Shown here piece after piece: positions 48,201 through 60,313 of a stretch of DNA of 64,000 bases (the stretch's first letter is position 1; each line of letters starts with the position of its first letter). The notes under the pieces were generated by a model, which saw only the letters and a program-made list of their open reading frames with translations, had not been told where the DNA came from and ran no database searches. The position numbers were made by a program, and so were the translations under genes. The stretch is from Anthopleura xanthogrammica (taxonomy: Eukaryota; Cnidaria; Anthozoa; Actiniaria; Actiniidae): positions 15,239,590 to 15,303,589 of the forward strand of contig OZ025212.1 in NCBI GenBank assembly GCA_964019055.1, read 5' to 3'.

Positions 48201-50462
48201 CATTCTTATTCTGATGCACCCATCCAATCCATCTCGTGTACATTCTTATTCTGATACACCCATCCAATCCATCTCGTCTTCATTCTTATTCTGATACACC
48301 CATCCAATCCATCTCGTGTACATTCTTATTCTGATACACCCATCCAATCCATCTCGTGTACATTCTTATTCTGATGCGCCCATCCAATCCATCTCGTGTA
48401 CATTCTTATTCTGGTACACCCATATAATCCATCTTGTTTATATTCTTATTCTGATGCGCCCATCCAATCCATCTCGTGTTCATTCTTATTCTGATGCACC
48501 CATCCAATCCATCTCGTGTACATTCTTATTCTGATGCACCCATCCAATCCATATAGTGTACATTCTTATTCTGATGAGCCCATCCAATCCATCTCGTGTA
48601 CATTCTTATTCTGGTACACCCATCCAATCCATCTTGTTTACATTCTTATTCTGATGCGCCCATCCAATCCATCTCGTGTACATTCTTATTCTGATGCGCC
48701 CATCCAATCCATCTCGTGTACATTCTTATTCTGATGCGCCCATCCAATCCATCTCGTGTACATTCTTATTCTGATACGCCCATCCAATCCATCTTGTTTA
48801 CATTCTTATTCTGATGCACCCATCCAATCTATCGCGTGTACATTCTTATTCTGATGCGCCCATCCAATCTATCTCGTGTACATTCTTATTCTGATGCACC
48901 CATCCAATCCATCTCGTGTACATTCTTATTCTGATACACCCATCCAATCCATCTCGTCTTCATTCTTATTCTGATACACCCATCCAATCCATCTCGTGTA
49001 CATTCTTATTCTGATACACCCATCCAATCCATCTCGTGTACATTCTTATTCTGATGCGCCCATCCAATCCATCTCGTGTACATTCTTATTCTGGTACACC
49101 CATATAATCCATCTTGTTTATATTCTTATTCTGATGCGCCCATCGAATCCATCTCGTGTTCATTCTTATTCTGATGCACCCATCCAATCCATCTCGTGTA
49201 CATTCTTATTCTGATGCACCCATCCAATCCATATAGTGTACATTCTTATTCTGATGAGCCCATCCAATCCATCTCGTGTACATTCTTATTCTGGTACACC
49301 CATCCAATCCATCTCGTGTACATTCTTATTCTGATACACCCATCCAATCCATCTCGTGTACATTCTTATTCTGATGCGCCCATCCAATCCATCTCGTGTA
49401 CATTCTTATTCTGGTACACCCATATAATCCATCTTGTTTATATTCTTATTCTGATGCGCCCATCCAATCCATCTCGTGTTCATTCTTATTCTGATGCACC
49501 CATCCAATCCATCTCGTGTACATTCTTATTCTGATGCACCCATCCAATCCATATAGTGTACATTCTTATTCTGATGAGCCCATCCAATCCATCTCGTGTA
49601 CATTCTTATTCTGGTACACCCATCCAATCCATCTTGTTTACATTCTTATTCTGATGCGCCCATCCAATCCATCTCGTGTACATTCTTATTCTGATGCGCC
49701 CATCCAATCCATCTCGTGTACATTCTTATTCTGATGCGCCCATCCAATCCATCTCGTGTACATTCTTATTCTGATACGCCCATCCAATCCATCTTGTTTA
49801 CATTCTTATTCTGATGCACCCATCCAATCTATCTCGTGTACATTCTTATTCTGATGCGCCCATCCAATCTATCTCGTGTACATTCTTATTCTGATGCACC
49901 CATCCAATCCATCTCGTGTACATTCTTATTCTGATACACCCATCCAATCCATCTCGTCTTCATTCTTATTCTGATACACCCATCCAATCCATCTCGTGTA
50001 CATTCTTATTCTGATACACCCATCCAATCCATCTCGTGTACATTCTTATTCTGATGCAACCATCCAATCCATCTCGTGTACATTCTTATTCTGGTACACC
50101 CATATAATCCATCTTGTTTATATTCTTATTCTGATGCGCCCATCGAATCCATCTCGTGTTCATTCTTATTCTGATGCACCCATCCAATCCATCTCGTGTA
50201 CATTCTTATTCTGATGCACCCATCCAATCCATATAGTGTACATTCTTATTCTGATGAGCCCATCCAATCCATCTCGTGTACATTCTTATTCTGGTACACC
50301 CATCCAATCCATCTCGTGTACATTTTTACTCTGGTACACCCATCCAATCCATCTTGTTTACATTCTTATTCTGATGCGCCCATTCAATCCATGTCGTGTA
50401 CATTCTTATTCTGATGCGCCCATCCAATCCATCTCATTTACACTCCTTTTCTGATACGTTCT
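45261..50462. repeat. 40-bp minisatellite with higher-order structure (about 130 monomers)
   Basis: 5.2 kb in strict 40-bp register. Marker monomers recur at fixed order: CATATAATCC starts at 45901, 46581, 47061, 47701, 48021, 48421, 49101, 49421 and 50101. Each is followed about 130 bp later by an ATATAGTGTA monomer, then GATGAGCC and GGTACACC monomers. Intervals are all multiples of 40 (320 to 680). Repeated open frames of 72 or 112 codons follow from this and are not genes. Confidence 0.97.
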
Positions 50463-51351
50463 TCCAATCTTTTTACCTTACCTCTAAATGTGATTTTCAA
50501 TTATTTGTTGTTGTTGTTGTTGTTTTTTGTTGTTTTTTTTCATTTCTTTTTGGTTCTCATCGTTTTTAATTTTGTAGGCTACGTTTTTGGAAAGTAGTGT
50601 ATATCCAACACTCACTACCAATCTGCTTAGTAACAGAATTTCATGCGTCCAAGAAACTTTGACAAGTTCAGAAAAAAAACTATTATATTAGAAGCGATGA
50701 TCGCAATTAGCTGGATTCCTCTTGTTCTTTTGAAAATTGGAAGGCTCAGGTTAAGGAGATTGATTTGTTTTTATTGATTGATTAACCAGGACCATACTTC
50801 CAGACATCGATTGCTGAAGCATCGTATGGACTTACGGCTACGCTGGAGATTTCGGCCCCAACACCGCTATCCCGGGAGGACATTACTGACTGATCAGGAA
50901 GCTCGGCCGAAGCCTAAGGGAGAGGTTAGTCGGCCCCTAGACCGTAGATGATTAACCCCTTGCTATGAACAGCACACCCGGTATGTCGCTTGTGTCGTTG
51001 ATGGTTTTGCCGCTATGGTTATTTCTTTCCGTGTGGGATGTGTTTTCAAAAACCATTCTCGATGTATCCACAGATCAGCTAGGGATAGAAATCAGAACTG
51101 GCAAGTTTTTATCATCTTATCCCTTAATATACTTTAACAGGAAGCATTTTTTTGTTATCATGTGAGATATGCAAAAGTACACCAAGCACACGCATGCGTA
51201 TATTGGAATTATTATCAGCAGTGAAAAGAAAACAAAACAAACAAATTGCAAGCGACCCAGAGTGTGCCGTTTTGATTGACATTCCACTCACAGGTGACCT
51301 TCAGGGCTCTGTGTAATTACCATCAAAATAGCGTATAACTTTGGTGACTGA
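50463..51351. other. Spacer between minisatellites in the gene-less unit
   Basis: T-rich and (GTT)n stretch, GC-rich block (50786-50980), short frame MNSTPGMSLVSLM (50965-51165), and the fixed left edge of the 20-bp array. Confidence 0.6.
50786..50980. repeat. GC-rich conserved block, copy 6
   Basis: Same block as 7841-8034. Confidence 0.45.
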
Positions 51352-51753
51352 GTATCCAATCATATCCTGGAGGATCCAATCATATCCTGGAGGATCCAAT
51401 CATATCCTGGAGGATCCTATCATATCCTGGAGGATCCTATCATATCCTGGAGGATCCAATCATATCCTGGAGGATCCTATCATATCCTGGAGGATCCAAT
51501 CATGTTCTGGAGGATCCAATCATATCCTGGAGGATCCAATCATATACTGGAGGATCCAATCATATCCTGGAGGATCCAATCAAATCCTGAAGGATCCAAT
51601 CATATTCTGGAGCATCCAATCATATCCTGGAGAATCCAATCATATTCTGGAGGATCCAATCATATCCTGAAGGATCCAATCATATCCTCGAGGATCCAAT
51701 CATATCCTGGAGGATCCAATCATATCCTGGAGGATCCAATCATATTCTGGAGA
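51352..51753. repeat. 20-bp minisatellite before unit 6 (about 20 monomers)
   Basis: Standard monomer with GATCCTATCATATCC variants at its start. Confidence 0.95.
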
Positions 51754-52138
51754 GTGTGACTACGTGTAGCTGGAACGAATTGGCGGGTTTGATGATACTA
51801 ACAATACACTGTCAATGGGGTGGTATCATTATTCAATGTTCTCCCGTACTGACTATGGTATCCTCGCGTTCCCCCTCCCTACGTCAGTGTGTCTATTACG
51901 TTTGCAAATCCTGTGTTATTTTGACCGTATCGGGTTCGCTAAGTGACAATCATTTTGGTCTTCTACGTAGTATCAATCATTCTTTCTACTTTCACTGATA
52001 GTGCATGTTCTGTTGAGTTGCACAGTTAATGTTGAATCAACAGTATATAACCACAATCGTGTTGCAGTCCTCGATAGTTTTGTAACATGGTCATTGCACT
52101 TTTTTACTCGCCTTCCACATCAAGGAAATTTCAGGGGG
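51754..52138. other. Spacer between the 20-bp array and AGAC tract, before unit 6
   Basis: Copy of 9633-10036. Short frames without consistent stops between copies. Confidence 0.65.
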
Positions 52139-52149
52139 GTAGGGAGGGG

Positions 52150-52191
<42 letters not shown>

Positions 52192-52205
52192 GGGGGAGTC
52201 TATTA

Positions 52206-52256
<51 letters not shown>

Positions 52257-52270
52257 GGGGGAGTCTATTA

Positions 52271-52308
<38 letters not shown>

Positions 52309-52443
52309 CGACCGACCGACCGACCGACAGACAGACAGACAGACACACAGACACACAGACACACAGACAGACACACAGACAGACAGACAGACACACACAC
52401 AGACAGACACACACACAGACAGACACACAGACAGACAGACAGA
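52139..52443. repeat. Compound (AGAC)n array with repeated G-box linkers
   Basis: Three AGAC tracts are separated by the linker GGGGGAGTCTATTAACAGAC used twice. The third contains a CCGACCGACCGA series and ends in AGAC/ACAC mixtures. The boundary motif itself was duplicated with the tract. Confidence 0.95.
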
Positions 52444-53445
52444 GGCAAACAGAGTGCTTTCAAAGTTTTGAAATTGCCCGAGTCACCAATTTGATTTTAG
52501 GAGTTTTTCATATACAGGGCAAAAACGACAACAAATCATGTCCTTTAGGAAACCAATATAATAGTCGAGCGCTGTCAATCATCCTGAACTATCTTTTACC
52601 AGTTTTCTAGTGTTCTCATTTTTACTTTTACATAAACTTAAAACTGATCCAGATAAATTTTAGTAAAAAAGTAGATTTAAATTCAAGGATTAATGTTAAC
52701 GAGTGCTTTCAAAGTTTTGAAATTGCCCGAGTCGCAAAAACGATAAAAATTTATGTCCTTTAGACTAATAGTCGAGCGCTGTCTATCATCCTGAACTATC
52801 CGGCTTTTACCAGTTTTACGAGGCCGCATTTGCGGAAAAACGTTTATCTAGACACCTGTACCATTTCTAGTGTTCTCATTTTTACTTGAGTTTTTATTTA
52901 TTTATTTATTTTAAGGATTTTTTCGTCCCTCATAAATATCTCCAACGCAAAACTGACAGAAAGCTATTTTATAATTTATTAGTAAGCGTTGCTAGGTAAC
53001 TAAACAACCAATCATTTCCTAGTAATTCGGCCCTGATAATAAGCAAGAAAGCTCTCCTTTATTAGCCAATCAGCATCAAGTAATTTTGCCCTATATCATA
53101 ATAAAAAACGATAGGTCTTAACAATATCAATAATATATAATATAATACATATTAATTGTTATTGTTAATGTATCTCGCCGTTTTAATCTATTTTGATGTG
53201 ATTTCCACTAGTGGAGAAGGAGAAACCTTTGTGCTCAGTGGGTAGCCGAATTTGTTTATTTCTTTTTTATATTAAAATAAATTTTCATGAAATTTCTTAT
53301 ATCCAGTTGAAAGAAGAAGTTCTAGAACATATCTACTCTTCTGGTTCAAGGTTAAAAGCAGAATAATGAATAATGCGTAAAAAATGTCTTGGAAAAATGA
53401 ATTGTTGCATCCGAAGCACAAGGAATCAATCGAATAATGGCTTAA
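52444..53445. other. First 5'-flank copy of unit 6
   Basis: Common flank with an internal duplication: GAGTGCTTTCAAAGTTTTGA occurs at about 52451 and again near 52703, the second block resembling the start of the unit 5 flank (36000 region). It ends with TTAA at 53442-53445. Confidence 0.65.
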
Positions 53446-54076
53446 GGTGACTGCCTACTTTTGAATGCTTGATTTGAGCCTACGATGAGCACGCGCACAA
53501 AAAGCGCTGAATAAAATACGAAATTTCATTGAGGAGCCATACACGTTTTGAACTTCAACAGCGCAAAACCCTCAAATTTTGCACGGGACTCTATACTTTT
53601 TATAAGCTTAATTGAAAGAACTTCTAAAAATCTACATTATATCAAATTTTTTAGAAAATTTAATTTTTCTAACTCATGAAGAAATAGATTTTTGAAGGAA
53701 TTTTTGCTCCACTTTATGAGCTTTTTGAGAGCACTGAAATGGCGAAATATGACAAATCGATGTATTTCTTTGTCTTTTATTCAAAAAATATCCATGTCGT
53801 ATTGTAGAATAATTCTCTAGCTGGCATTTGTGCATGATATAGTCTGCAAAGAACTATTATCTTATGAGTTGTAATTTTTTTCCTGATCACTTCCGGTGGC
53901 GCAAGTTTTGCTTCAAAAACTCGCGCGTAGGCATCCATTAAAGGCTGATTATCTCGAAAACAAGCGCGGGACACCCCATTTTTCTTTTCATATTCGGAAT
54001 CAGCATTAAATTTCACTTTAAAAAATCGTAGTTTTAAAAAAAAGTTTAAAATTTTTTCCAAAAGTAGCCAGTCACC
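53446..54076. mobile_element. TTAA-flanked MITE, copy in unit 6
   Basis: Ends GGTGACTGCCTACTTTTG and AAAAGTAGCCAGTCACC with TTAA on both sides, 631 bp. The minus-strand frame is longest here (53777-54061, 94 codons, running into the right end). Confidence 0.85.
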
Positions 54077-54164
54077 TTAATTAAAAAATTAAGGCATATC
54101 ATAATAAAAAACGATAGGTCTTAACAATATCAATAATATATAATATAATACATGATTAAAAAAC

Positions 54165-55390
54165 ACGTTATTGAACATTGCTCATCTTAATGTCTAAGGT
54201 ACAAAGTGGACACCATAAATTTAACTGCTCCTTGAAGAACATAAGCATTGCCAGAAATATGGGACATGAGCCTGCTCATCCATGCGCAATGATGCGTTTC
54301 AGCTTACAAAATAGCCGCCGAGTCTTATAGGAAATGTATGGGGAATATAGAGCTTCCTCTATTTACGGCGAATAGGGTTTTATTTCCTCTGAGCTCCACA
54401 TCGCGACAAACAACCCACCCTACAAGCTACTAAATAAGCGTAAAATGATCATTGAATCATGCGACATATTGGTTCCCGGACTACTTGCCTTCGAAAGGCT
54501 TCGAAAGCTCTAGATTCCATACATCGTCTATAAATCTGGCCACACTTGACCCCAAAATCGTCTTATTTGAGCTCGAAAAAATTTAAAAGTAAAAGAGCTC
54601 CACCTCGATATCACCAAACGAGTGTTTAATAAATCCAAAACCGCTCAAAATAGACAGCATGCCTTCAGAATGTAGGTTCCCAAGAAGCTTGAAGTTAGGT
54701 TAAATTTTAAGCGATTTGACGCGTTGTTAGCTCGTAGTTTTCAGTTAAAAATGACAAGAAACCACAGAGAACTGCTCCAAACAGTTTCAAAACCCCCTAA
54801 ATATCGCCATTTTGTTTTTACAAGCTCCTATTGACTGCTGAGATACAATAAGGAAGCTTAAAGTAACGATTTACGTTTGAAACTTGTTTCTTGTCCTTCA
54901 TGGGCTTCCTGTGGTGAGGCTTATCAACAGAAAAATAATAGTTGTTCTTTTGATTGTCAAGTAACTATTTTTTGGCAAGAATTGTTTTACTAACATCATA
55001 GTTGAATATAAATATGTGCTTGGAAACCATGTAGTTATATTTTTCCTCTAGAAAACCACTTCATTTTCATTCATGCGTAACACCGCTGACAATGTCCAAT
55101 ATTTCTGGCAATGGTACGATATCCTTGCAATCACTGAAATATTCCTAGACAACACTGTACTTACTCAACAGCTTACCATCGACAACTATAGACTAATACG
55201 ACGAGCTAGACCTAGAGGTTTTGGTGGAGGACGCGCCTTCTTTGTTAACATTCACTTATCAGTGCAACATCAAAAGTTTTTAGACAACAGTAATATCGAG
55301 GCTATATGCTCACATACTACCACTCAGCGTTGGAACTTAACTACGATCCCGAAGATCCCCGCACCTGGAAATCCATTCGCCTAAAGTGTA
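54165..55390 (+). mobile_element. LINE endonuclease fragment, unit 6, split by an inverted-repeat element
   Basis: The left part (to about 54245) matches unit 5. After the insertion the frame resumes YDILAITEIFLDN, then QLTIDNYRLIRRARPRGFGG. The open frame 55073-55384 begins inside the inserted element and is therefore a chimera, not a natural gene. Confidence 0.75.
54246..55113. mobile_element. 868-bp inverted-repeat transposon-like element, unit 6 only
   Basis: The left end CATTGCCAGAAATATGGGAC and the complementary right end GTCCAATATTTCTGGCAATG match at 21 of 22 positions when CAT/ATG is included. Units 3 and 5 have the intact AACATAAGTACGATATCC. The filled site reads AACATAAG/element/GTACGATATCC, so at most one G is duplicated. 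No transposase frame seen; non-autonomous. Superfamily unassigned. Confidence 0.75.
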
Positions 55391-55996
55391 ACACCACAAG
55401 GAACATTTCTAATCCACTTGCCTGCTGTACATACACATTTATTAACGTTACAATTTTCCTCTCAATCTTCCTGAATGTTGGACAACCAGAACACTTTTAA
55501 CTTATTTTAACTAGCTTAACTAGCATATTTTTACCAATTTACGGGCCCACAGTAATTGGCGAAAGCTGTAGTGGTGTCCCTGCCATGAATTTTGACCGTA
55601 ATTTTCAGTAATAAAACTGCATTGACCTTTTTAGCTTCTTTTGCATATTTTTTAAATGGCGAAGATAAATAAAAATAAATAAATAAAAAAAATAAAATCT
55701 CGCCTTTCCAATCTATTTTGATGTGATTTCCACTAGTGGAGAAGGAGAAACCTTTGTGCCCAGTGGGTAGCCAAATTTGTTTATTTCTTTTTCATATTAA
55801 AATAAATTTTCATGCAATTTCTTGTATCCAGTTGAAAGAAGAAGTTCTAGAACATATCTACTCTTCTGGTTCAAGGTTAAAAGCAAAATAATGAATAATG
55901 GGTAAAAAAAGTCTTGGAATAATGAACTGTCAGTGCATCCGAAGCCCAAGGAATAAATTGAATAATGGCAAATTAAAAATTAAAGCATATTGAATA
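55391..55996. other. Second 5'-flank copy of unit 6
   Basis: Non-coding tail of the LINE-linked sequence, an (AAAT)n tract near 55670-55700 and the repeated flank. Confidence 0.6.
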
Positions 55997-56261
55997 CACC
56001 TATATTTACAAGAACGTTGTCATATAGAAATAAAAATAATAATAAATCAACAAATAGGAATTAACCAGAAATATACTTTATTTTGATCATAAAGCTCCCT
56101 AGATTGATGAGAATAACTGTTTAGTATATACCAACAAGATTATCTCAAAAATGTCAGTCTATACCATCAAAACAGTGAATAATTACACCTGTTTTGCAAA
56201 AATAATTAATTCCTATTTGTTATTTGTTATTTTCGTAAGACAACGTTCTTGCAATCAGGTG
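55997..56261. mobile_element. TA-flanked MITE, copy in unit 6
   Basis: Full-length version of 19282-19550 with ends CACCTATATTTACAAGAACG and CGTTCTTGCAATCAGGTG and TA on both sides. Confidence 0.75.
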
Positions 56262-57111
56262 TATATACAAAAATAAAGAATAATGAATATCGGTATCTCT
56301 TGTCAAATTGAACGGATGATATTTTTCAACCAACAAGGAAGAAATATCCTATTTCTAAAAGATATTTGGTGAATCTTTTCATGGACGAGTTTTCTTTATC
56401 TTTGATTTAAAGCTGTTGTTTATCGAGACGAAATCCTGGGCTTGGAATTGGAAATATTGAGCAACGAACACTGAAATATCTTGACCACTGATAAGCTAGT
56501 TCGTTAAGGGCTGAAAGAAGCAAAAGTACCTGAATGGCTACCACGATCGTTTAAACACTTTTGATATTTTTTTCCTTCATTTTCATTCGCCTCCACCCTT
56601 AATCTGAAGCTTAAAGTACGATGAATAATTTGCTCCATTATTGATTGTAAGTTCCTCTTTCTTTCGGGGGGGGGGGGGAGTATTGTTATGCTTCTTTTAG
56701 CCTATTTGGTGAATCGTTTTATGGAGGACTTTTATTTCCTTTATCTTTGATGGCTGCCATGATCTTTAACTCTTTTTATACGTAAATGTTTATTCATTTT
56801 GATTCACCTACATCCATATACCTGAAGCTTAAGGTAACGATGAATAATTTGCCGCATTTATTGATTGATTGTACGTTCCTCTTACTTTCGTGGGGGGGGG
56901 GGTATTGTTTTGCCTTTTTAGCTTTAGGCTAAACCTTATTTTCTTTTCCTTTATAAAGTGTGTTTAAAACCTTTGTTATAAACAATGCACAGCAAGTTTC
57001 TTCATTGTTTCTTTGTGTTAAAAACTAAGTTCGTGAAATTTCGTGTTTCCATGTCATGCAATGATGAGGAAGTTCTAATTCAGTTTTCATCTAGTAAATA
57101 CTATATTATTT
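56262..57111. other. Proximal 5' flank of gene 6
   Basis: From about 56480 essentially identical to the gene 5 flank, differing in poly-G lengths (13 against 12, 11 against 13). It lacks the AATGGTACTCCCGATACTG segment of units 3 and 5. The CCAAT box is lost as in gene 5. Confidence 0.65.
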
Positions 57112-57119
57112 TATAAAAG
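57112..57119 (+). promoter_or_regulatory. TATA box of gene 6
   Basis: TATAAAAG, same context as in the other genes. Confidence 0.75.
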
Positions 57120-57254
57120 CCTGACCTATTGGTAATTCTGAGCAGAACACTTTCATCTTCAGTCATCGTGCAACGTTGGATAAGATTCTCAGTTTTTGCT
57201 TGAATCAACGTTTTCGTTCAATTGGATCCAGTCGACTGTGTTCATATCATTACG

Positions 57255-58358
57255 ATGAATATCTCATATGGAGTTGTGTTTCTATTTCTGGTGACTTTGG
57301 TAAGTTAAATACGTCTAATGATAAAGTATTTTTGGTACTTTTTTATGCGTCAATAAAGGCTGAGTTTCATCAATGATTTTCCAATTTGTCGTTTCGTTTT
57401 TCTTCGTATAGGGTTTGACGAGCTTCGTTTCATCGCGAAAAGTTAGACCATGTGCTGGTTCCAAGGTAGGTGATATATTAACTGAATAATAGGCTTCATT
57501 TCGAGAGAGAGAGAGATCGTCTGTAAAATATTCTCTTGCCTACAATATTTCTAGCGTAGTTCACGTACAAAACTAACCTTTGCTCATCTACGAAGCCTAA
57601 CTGCTTTCTACATTTCTCTATTCAAAAACCAAATTCAGAGAAAAAGTTTAATTGTTTTTCATTCTTGATTATAGGGTGGCTCCTGTCCACAACCTAATCC
57701 ACCAAGCCCCTTCCAACCGAAATCCTGCCTTGACTACCTGAAAAAAGACCCTGATACCAAATGCGGTGTTTACAAGATCTACGATAACGCTGGCAACAAC
57801 TTTCCTGTCTACTGTGATATGAAGACCGAGCCAGGAAATGCCTGGACACTAGTCATGTCTTGGAACAACAAATATAGAATGATAAGACAGTTTCTAGTGT
57901 TGCCATTCAAACAGAACGGTCCTGTCAACGAGAACATCCCAAACTTCAACCTGTACCGCCAGACATTGTCTCGTATGCAGTCCATCAAGAGTCACTCTAC
58001 ACACTGGAGAGCCACGTGTAGTTACCCTACACACGGGGTAGACTACAGGGACTACGTGAGGGGAAACTTCAGGGACTTTGACATCATGACCTTCCTTAGT
58101 AGTGGAGCTTGCAAGAAAATGGAGTATATCAACATCCGTGGACATATGGGTATCCACACGACCGCTAGATGGTGTGCGCGTCCGAATCGCAACGGTTTAC
58201 ACATTAACAGTAGTGTTCGAAGCTGTTCATTCGTAGCGGTAGCAGGAGCAGCGTCAGGCGAAGATAACTTTGGTTACTATGCTAAGACCAACCCCAAGTT
58301 CCGCTGTACTGCTACCGACAACTCAACAACCCAGTGGTGGTTCGGTGGTCATCTTTGA
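57255..58358 (+). CDS. Gene 6: secreted fibrinogen-related (FReD-like) protein, duplicate of gene 5
   Basis: Exons 57255-57299, 57412-57465 and 57675-58358. Every exon and intron length equals gene 5 at an offset of 17418, and the encoded 260 residues read identically, including the extra cysteine and the INSS and NST sequons. I saw no base difference in the exons or introns by eye. Either a very young tandem duplication, a recent conversion of the whole locus, or an uncollapsed allele in the assembly. Domain layout, signal peptide and inferred secretion are as for gene 5. Confidence 0.9.
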
Positions 58359-58541
58359 ACAAGAAAACCGTGTTCCAGACTGCCTGGCAGGACAAGCGAG
58401 AACCAAGAATCGATGAATATTTAGAAGTTTGTTCGTAATAAGCAAGAAGATTTTTAATGATCTTTTTATAACACTAGCAGTTAATTTGTAGTTTGACCAA
58501 GAGTCCGTTACCTTCCTTCATGTCGGTATTAAAATGATCAG

Positions 58542-58547
58542 AATAAA
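58542..58547 (+). terminator. Polyadenylation signal of gene 6
   Basis: AATAAA in the conserved context GATCAGAATAAAG. Confidence 0.65.
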
Positions 58548-58933
58548 GCAAAGCATTGAAAAACCAAGCTGTTGTGTTTCTGAGTTTTTACTTTCACTTT
58601 TTGTAATAGAGATTTCAGTAAAGCAGTTTTGGCTTTCTAGAACACTTCAGTTTTTATTTCAATACATATACATTACAGAGTGGAAGCGAATCTAGGGACG
58701 ACGAGGGGTAACCAAGCAACCTCCCTTCCCTTTGCAAAAAAAATATTGTGTTTATAACTTGAAAAGTAATTCTACCGGTACCCTTTCACGTAACGTCAAA
58801 GCAGCTCAATTTGGAGGACAAAAAAAAGAATCATTGAATCTCCTGTTGACAAAACCGGCATTACTTTTTACATCAAAAACGAGAAAAGTCAAATCATTGA
58901 TACCTATTTAACTTGCCCTTTAAGAATTTGGTA

Positions 58934-59011
58934 AAATCTTGGACAAAAGGGTAGAGAATAATGTAAATAATCTGACCGCATTGGCGCCTTTTAATATTTT
59001 GAACCAAAAAC
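58934..59011. mobile_element. Truncated 231-bp MITE, unit 6
   Basis: Identical to 41516-41593; the truncation therefore predates the duplication. Confidence 0.75.
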
Positions 59012-59041
59012 TATACAATTCTAGACTATACAATCCTGTAT

Positions 59042-59079
59042 GGGCTTCCTGTGGAGTGAAGAAGGTCCACAGGAAGCCC
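59042..59079. repeat. Perfect 14-bp hairpin, second copy
   Basis: Same as 41624-41661. Confidence 0.65.
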
Positions 59080-59357
59080 AAACCATTTTTCAAAAAGTAC
59101 CATTCATCTCGTGAATCAGACAGAACTGTGACTCCATAATTCGAGTAACCTCATTTGTACCGAGAGATTCCATTCATCACAAAGCTCATCCAGACTAAAT
59201 AAGACTGAAAGATGCAGCACTGAAATACACGGAAATATTTCACTATTCAACTTTTCACTTCATTTAGAAAAATTACTAAAAGTATTGTATCAGAAAGTTA
59301 ATACAGTTAAAAATCATTTAATATAAGCCTCTGTCCACGCTGTTCTTGTTTTCCAGG

Positions 59358-60313
59358 AATATTCTTATTCTGAGGCACCCAACCCATCCGACTACACCCA
59401 ACCAATCCATCTCGTGTACATTCTTATTCTGATGCAACCATCCAATCCATCTCGTGTACATTCTTATTCTGATGCAACCATCCAATCCATCTCGTGTACA
59501 TTCTTATTCTGATGCAACCATCCAATCCATCTCGTGTACATTCTTATTCTGATGCAACCATCCAATCCATCTCGTGTACATTCTTATTCTGATGCAACCA
59601 TCCAATCCATCTCGTGTACATTCTTATTCTGATGCATCCGTCCAATCCATCTCGTGTACATTTTTATTCTGATGCATCCGTCTAATCCATCTCGTGTACA
59701 TTCTTATTCTGATGCGACCATCCAATCCATCTCGTGTACATTTTTATTCTGATGCATCCGTCCAATCCATCTCGTGTACATTTTTATTCTGATGCATCCG
59801 TCTAATCCATCTCGTGTACATTCTTATTCTGATGCGACCATCCAATCCATCTCGTGTACATTTTTATTCTGATGCATCCGTCCAATCCATCTCGTGTATA
59901 TTTTTATTCTGATAAAACCATCCAATCCATCTCGTGTACATTTTTATTCTGATGCATCCGTCCAATCCATCTCGTGTACATTTTTATTCTGATGCATCCG
60001 TCTAATCCATCTCGTGTACATTCTTATTCTGATGCGACCATCCAATCCATCTCGTGTACATTTTTATTCTGATGCATCCGTCTAATCCATCTCGTGTACA
60101 TTCTTATTCTGATGCGACCATCCAATCCATCTCGTGTACATTTTTATTCTGATGCATCCGTCTAATCCATCTCGTGTACATTCTTATTCTGATGCGACCA
60201 TCCAATCCATCTCGTGTTCATTTTTATTCTGATGCATCCGTCCAATCCATCTCGTGTATATTTTTATTCTGATAAAACCATCCAATCCATGTCGTGTACA
60301 CTCTATTTCAGAT
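59358..60313. repeat. 40-bp minisatellite, unit 6 array (about 24 monomers)
   Basis: Matches the unit 5 array but is two monomers (80 bp) longer, through extra GCGACCATC/GCATCCGTC alternations near 60060-60200. Confidence 0.97.

Larger units (their letters stand above)
58359..59357. other. 3' spacer of unit 6
   Basis: Same as 40941-41939: 3'UTR, truncated 231-bp MITE, relic second exon of the small gene and the left edge of the 40-bp array. Confidence 0.6.

Noticed and set aside
45796..50454. Repeated 72- and 112-codon frames reading MYILILMHPSNPS
   Set aside because: Translation of the 40-bp satellite with a 120-bp period. Start and stop positions are set by variant monomers, not by gene structure.
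55073..55384. 103-codon frame as an intact LINE protein
   Set aside because: Its first residues come from the inserted 868-bp element and it ends soon after the endonuclease loop. It is a chimera of remnants.
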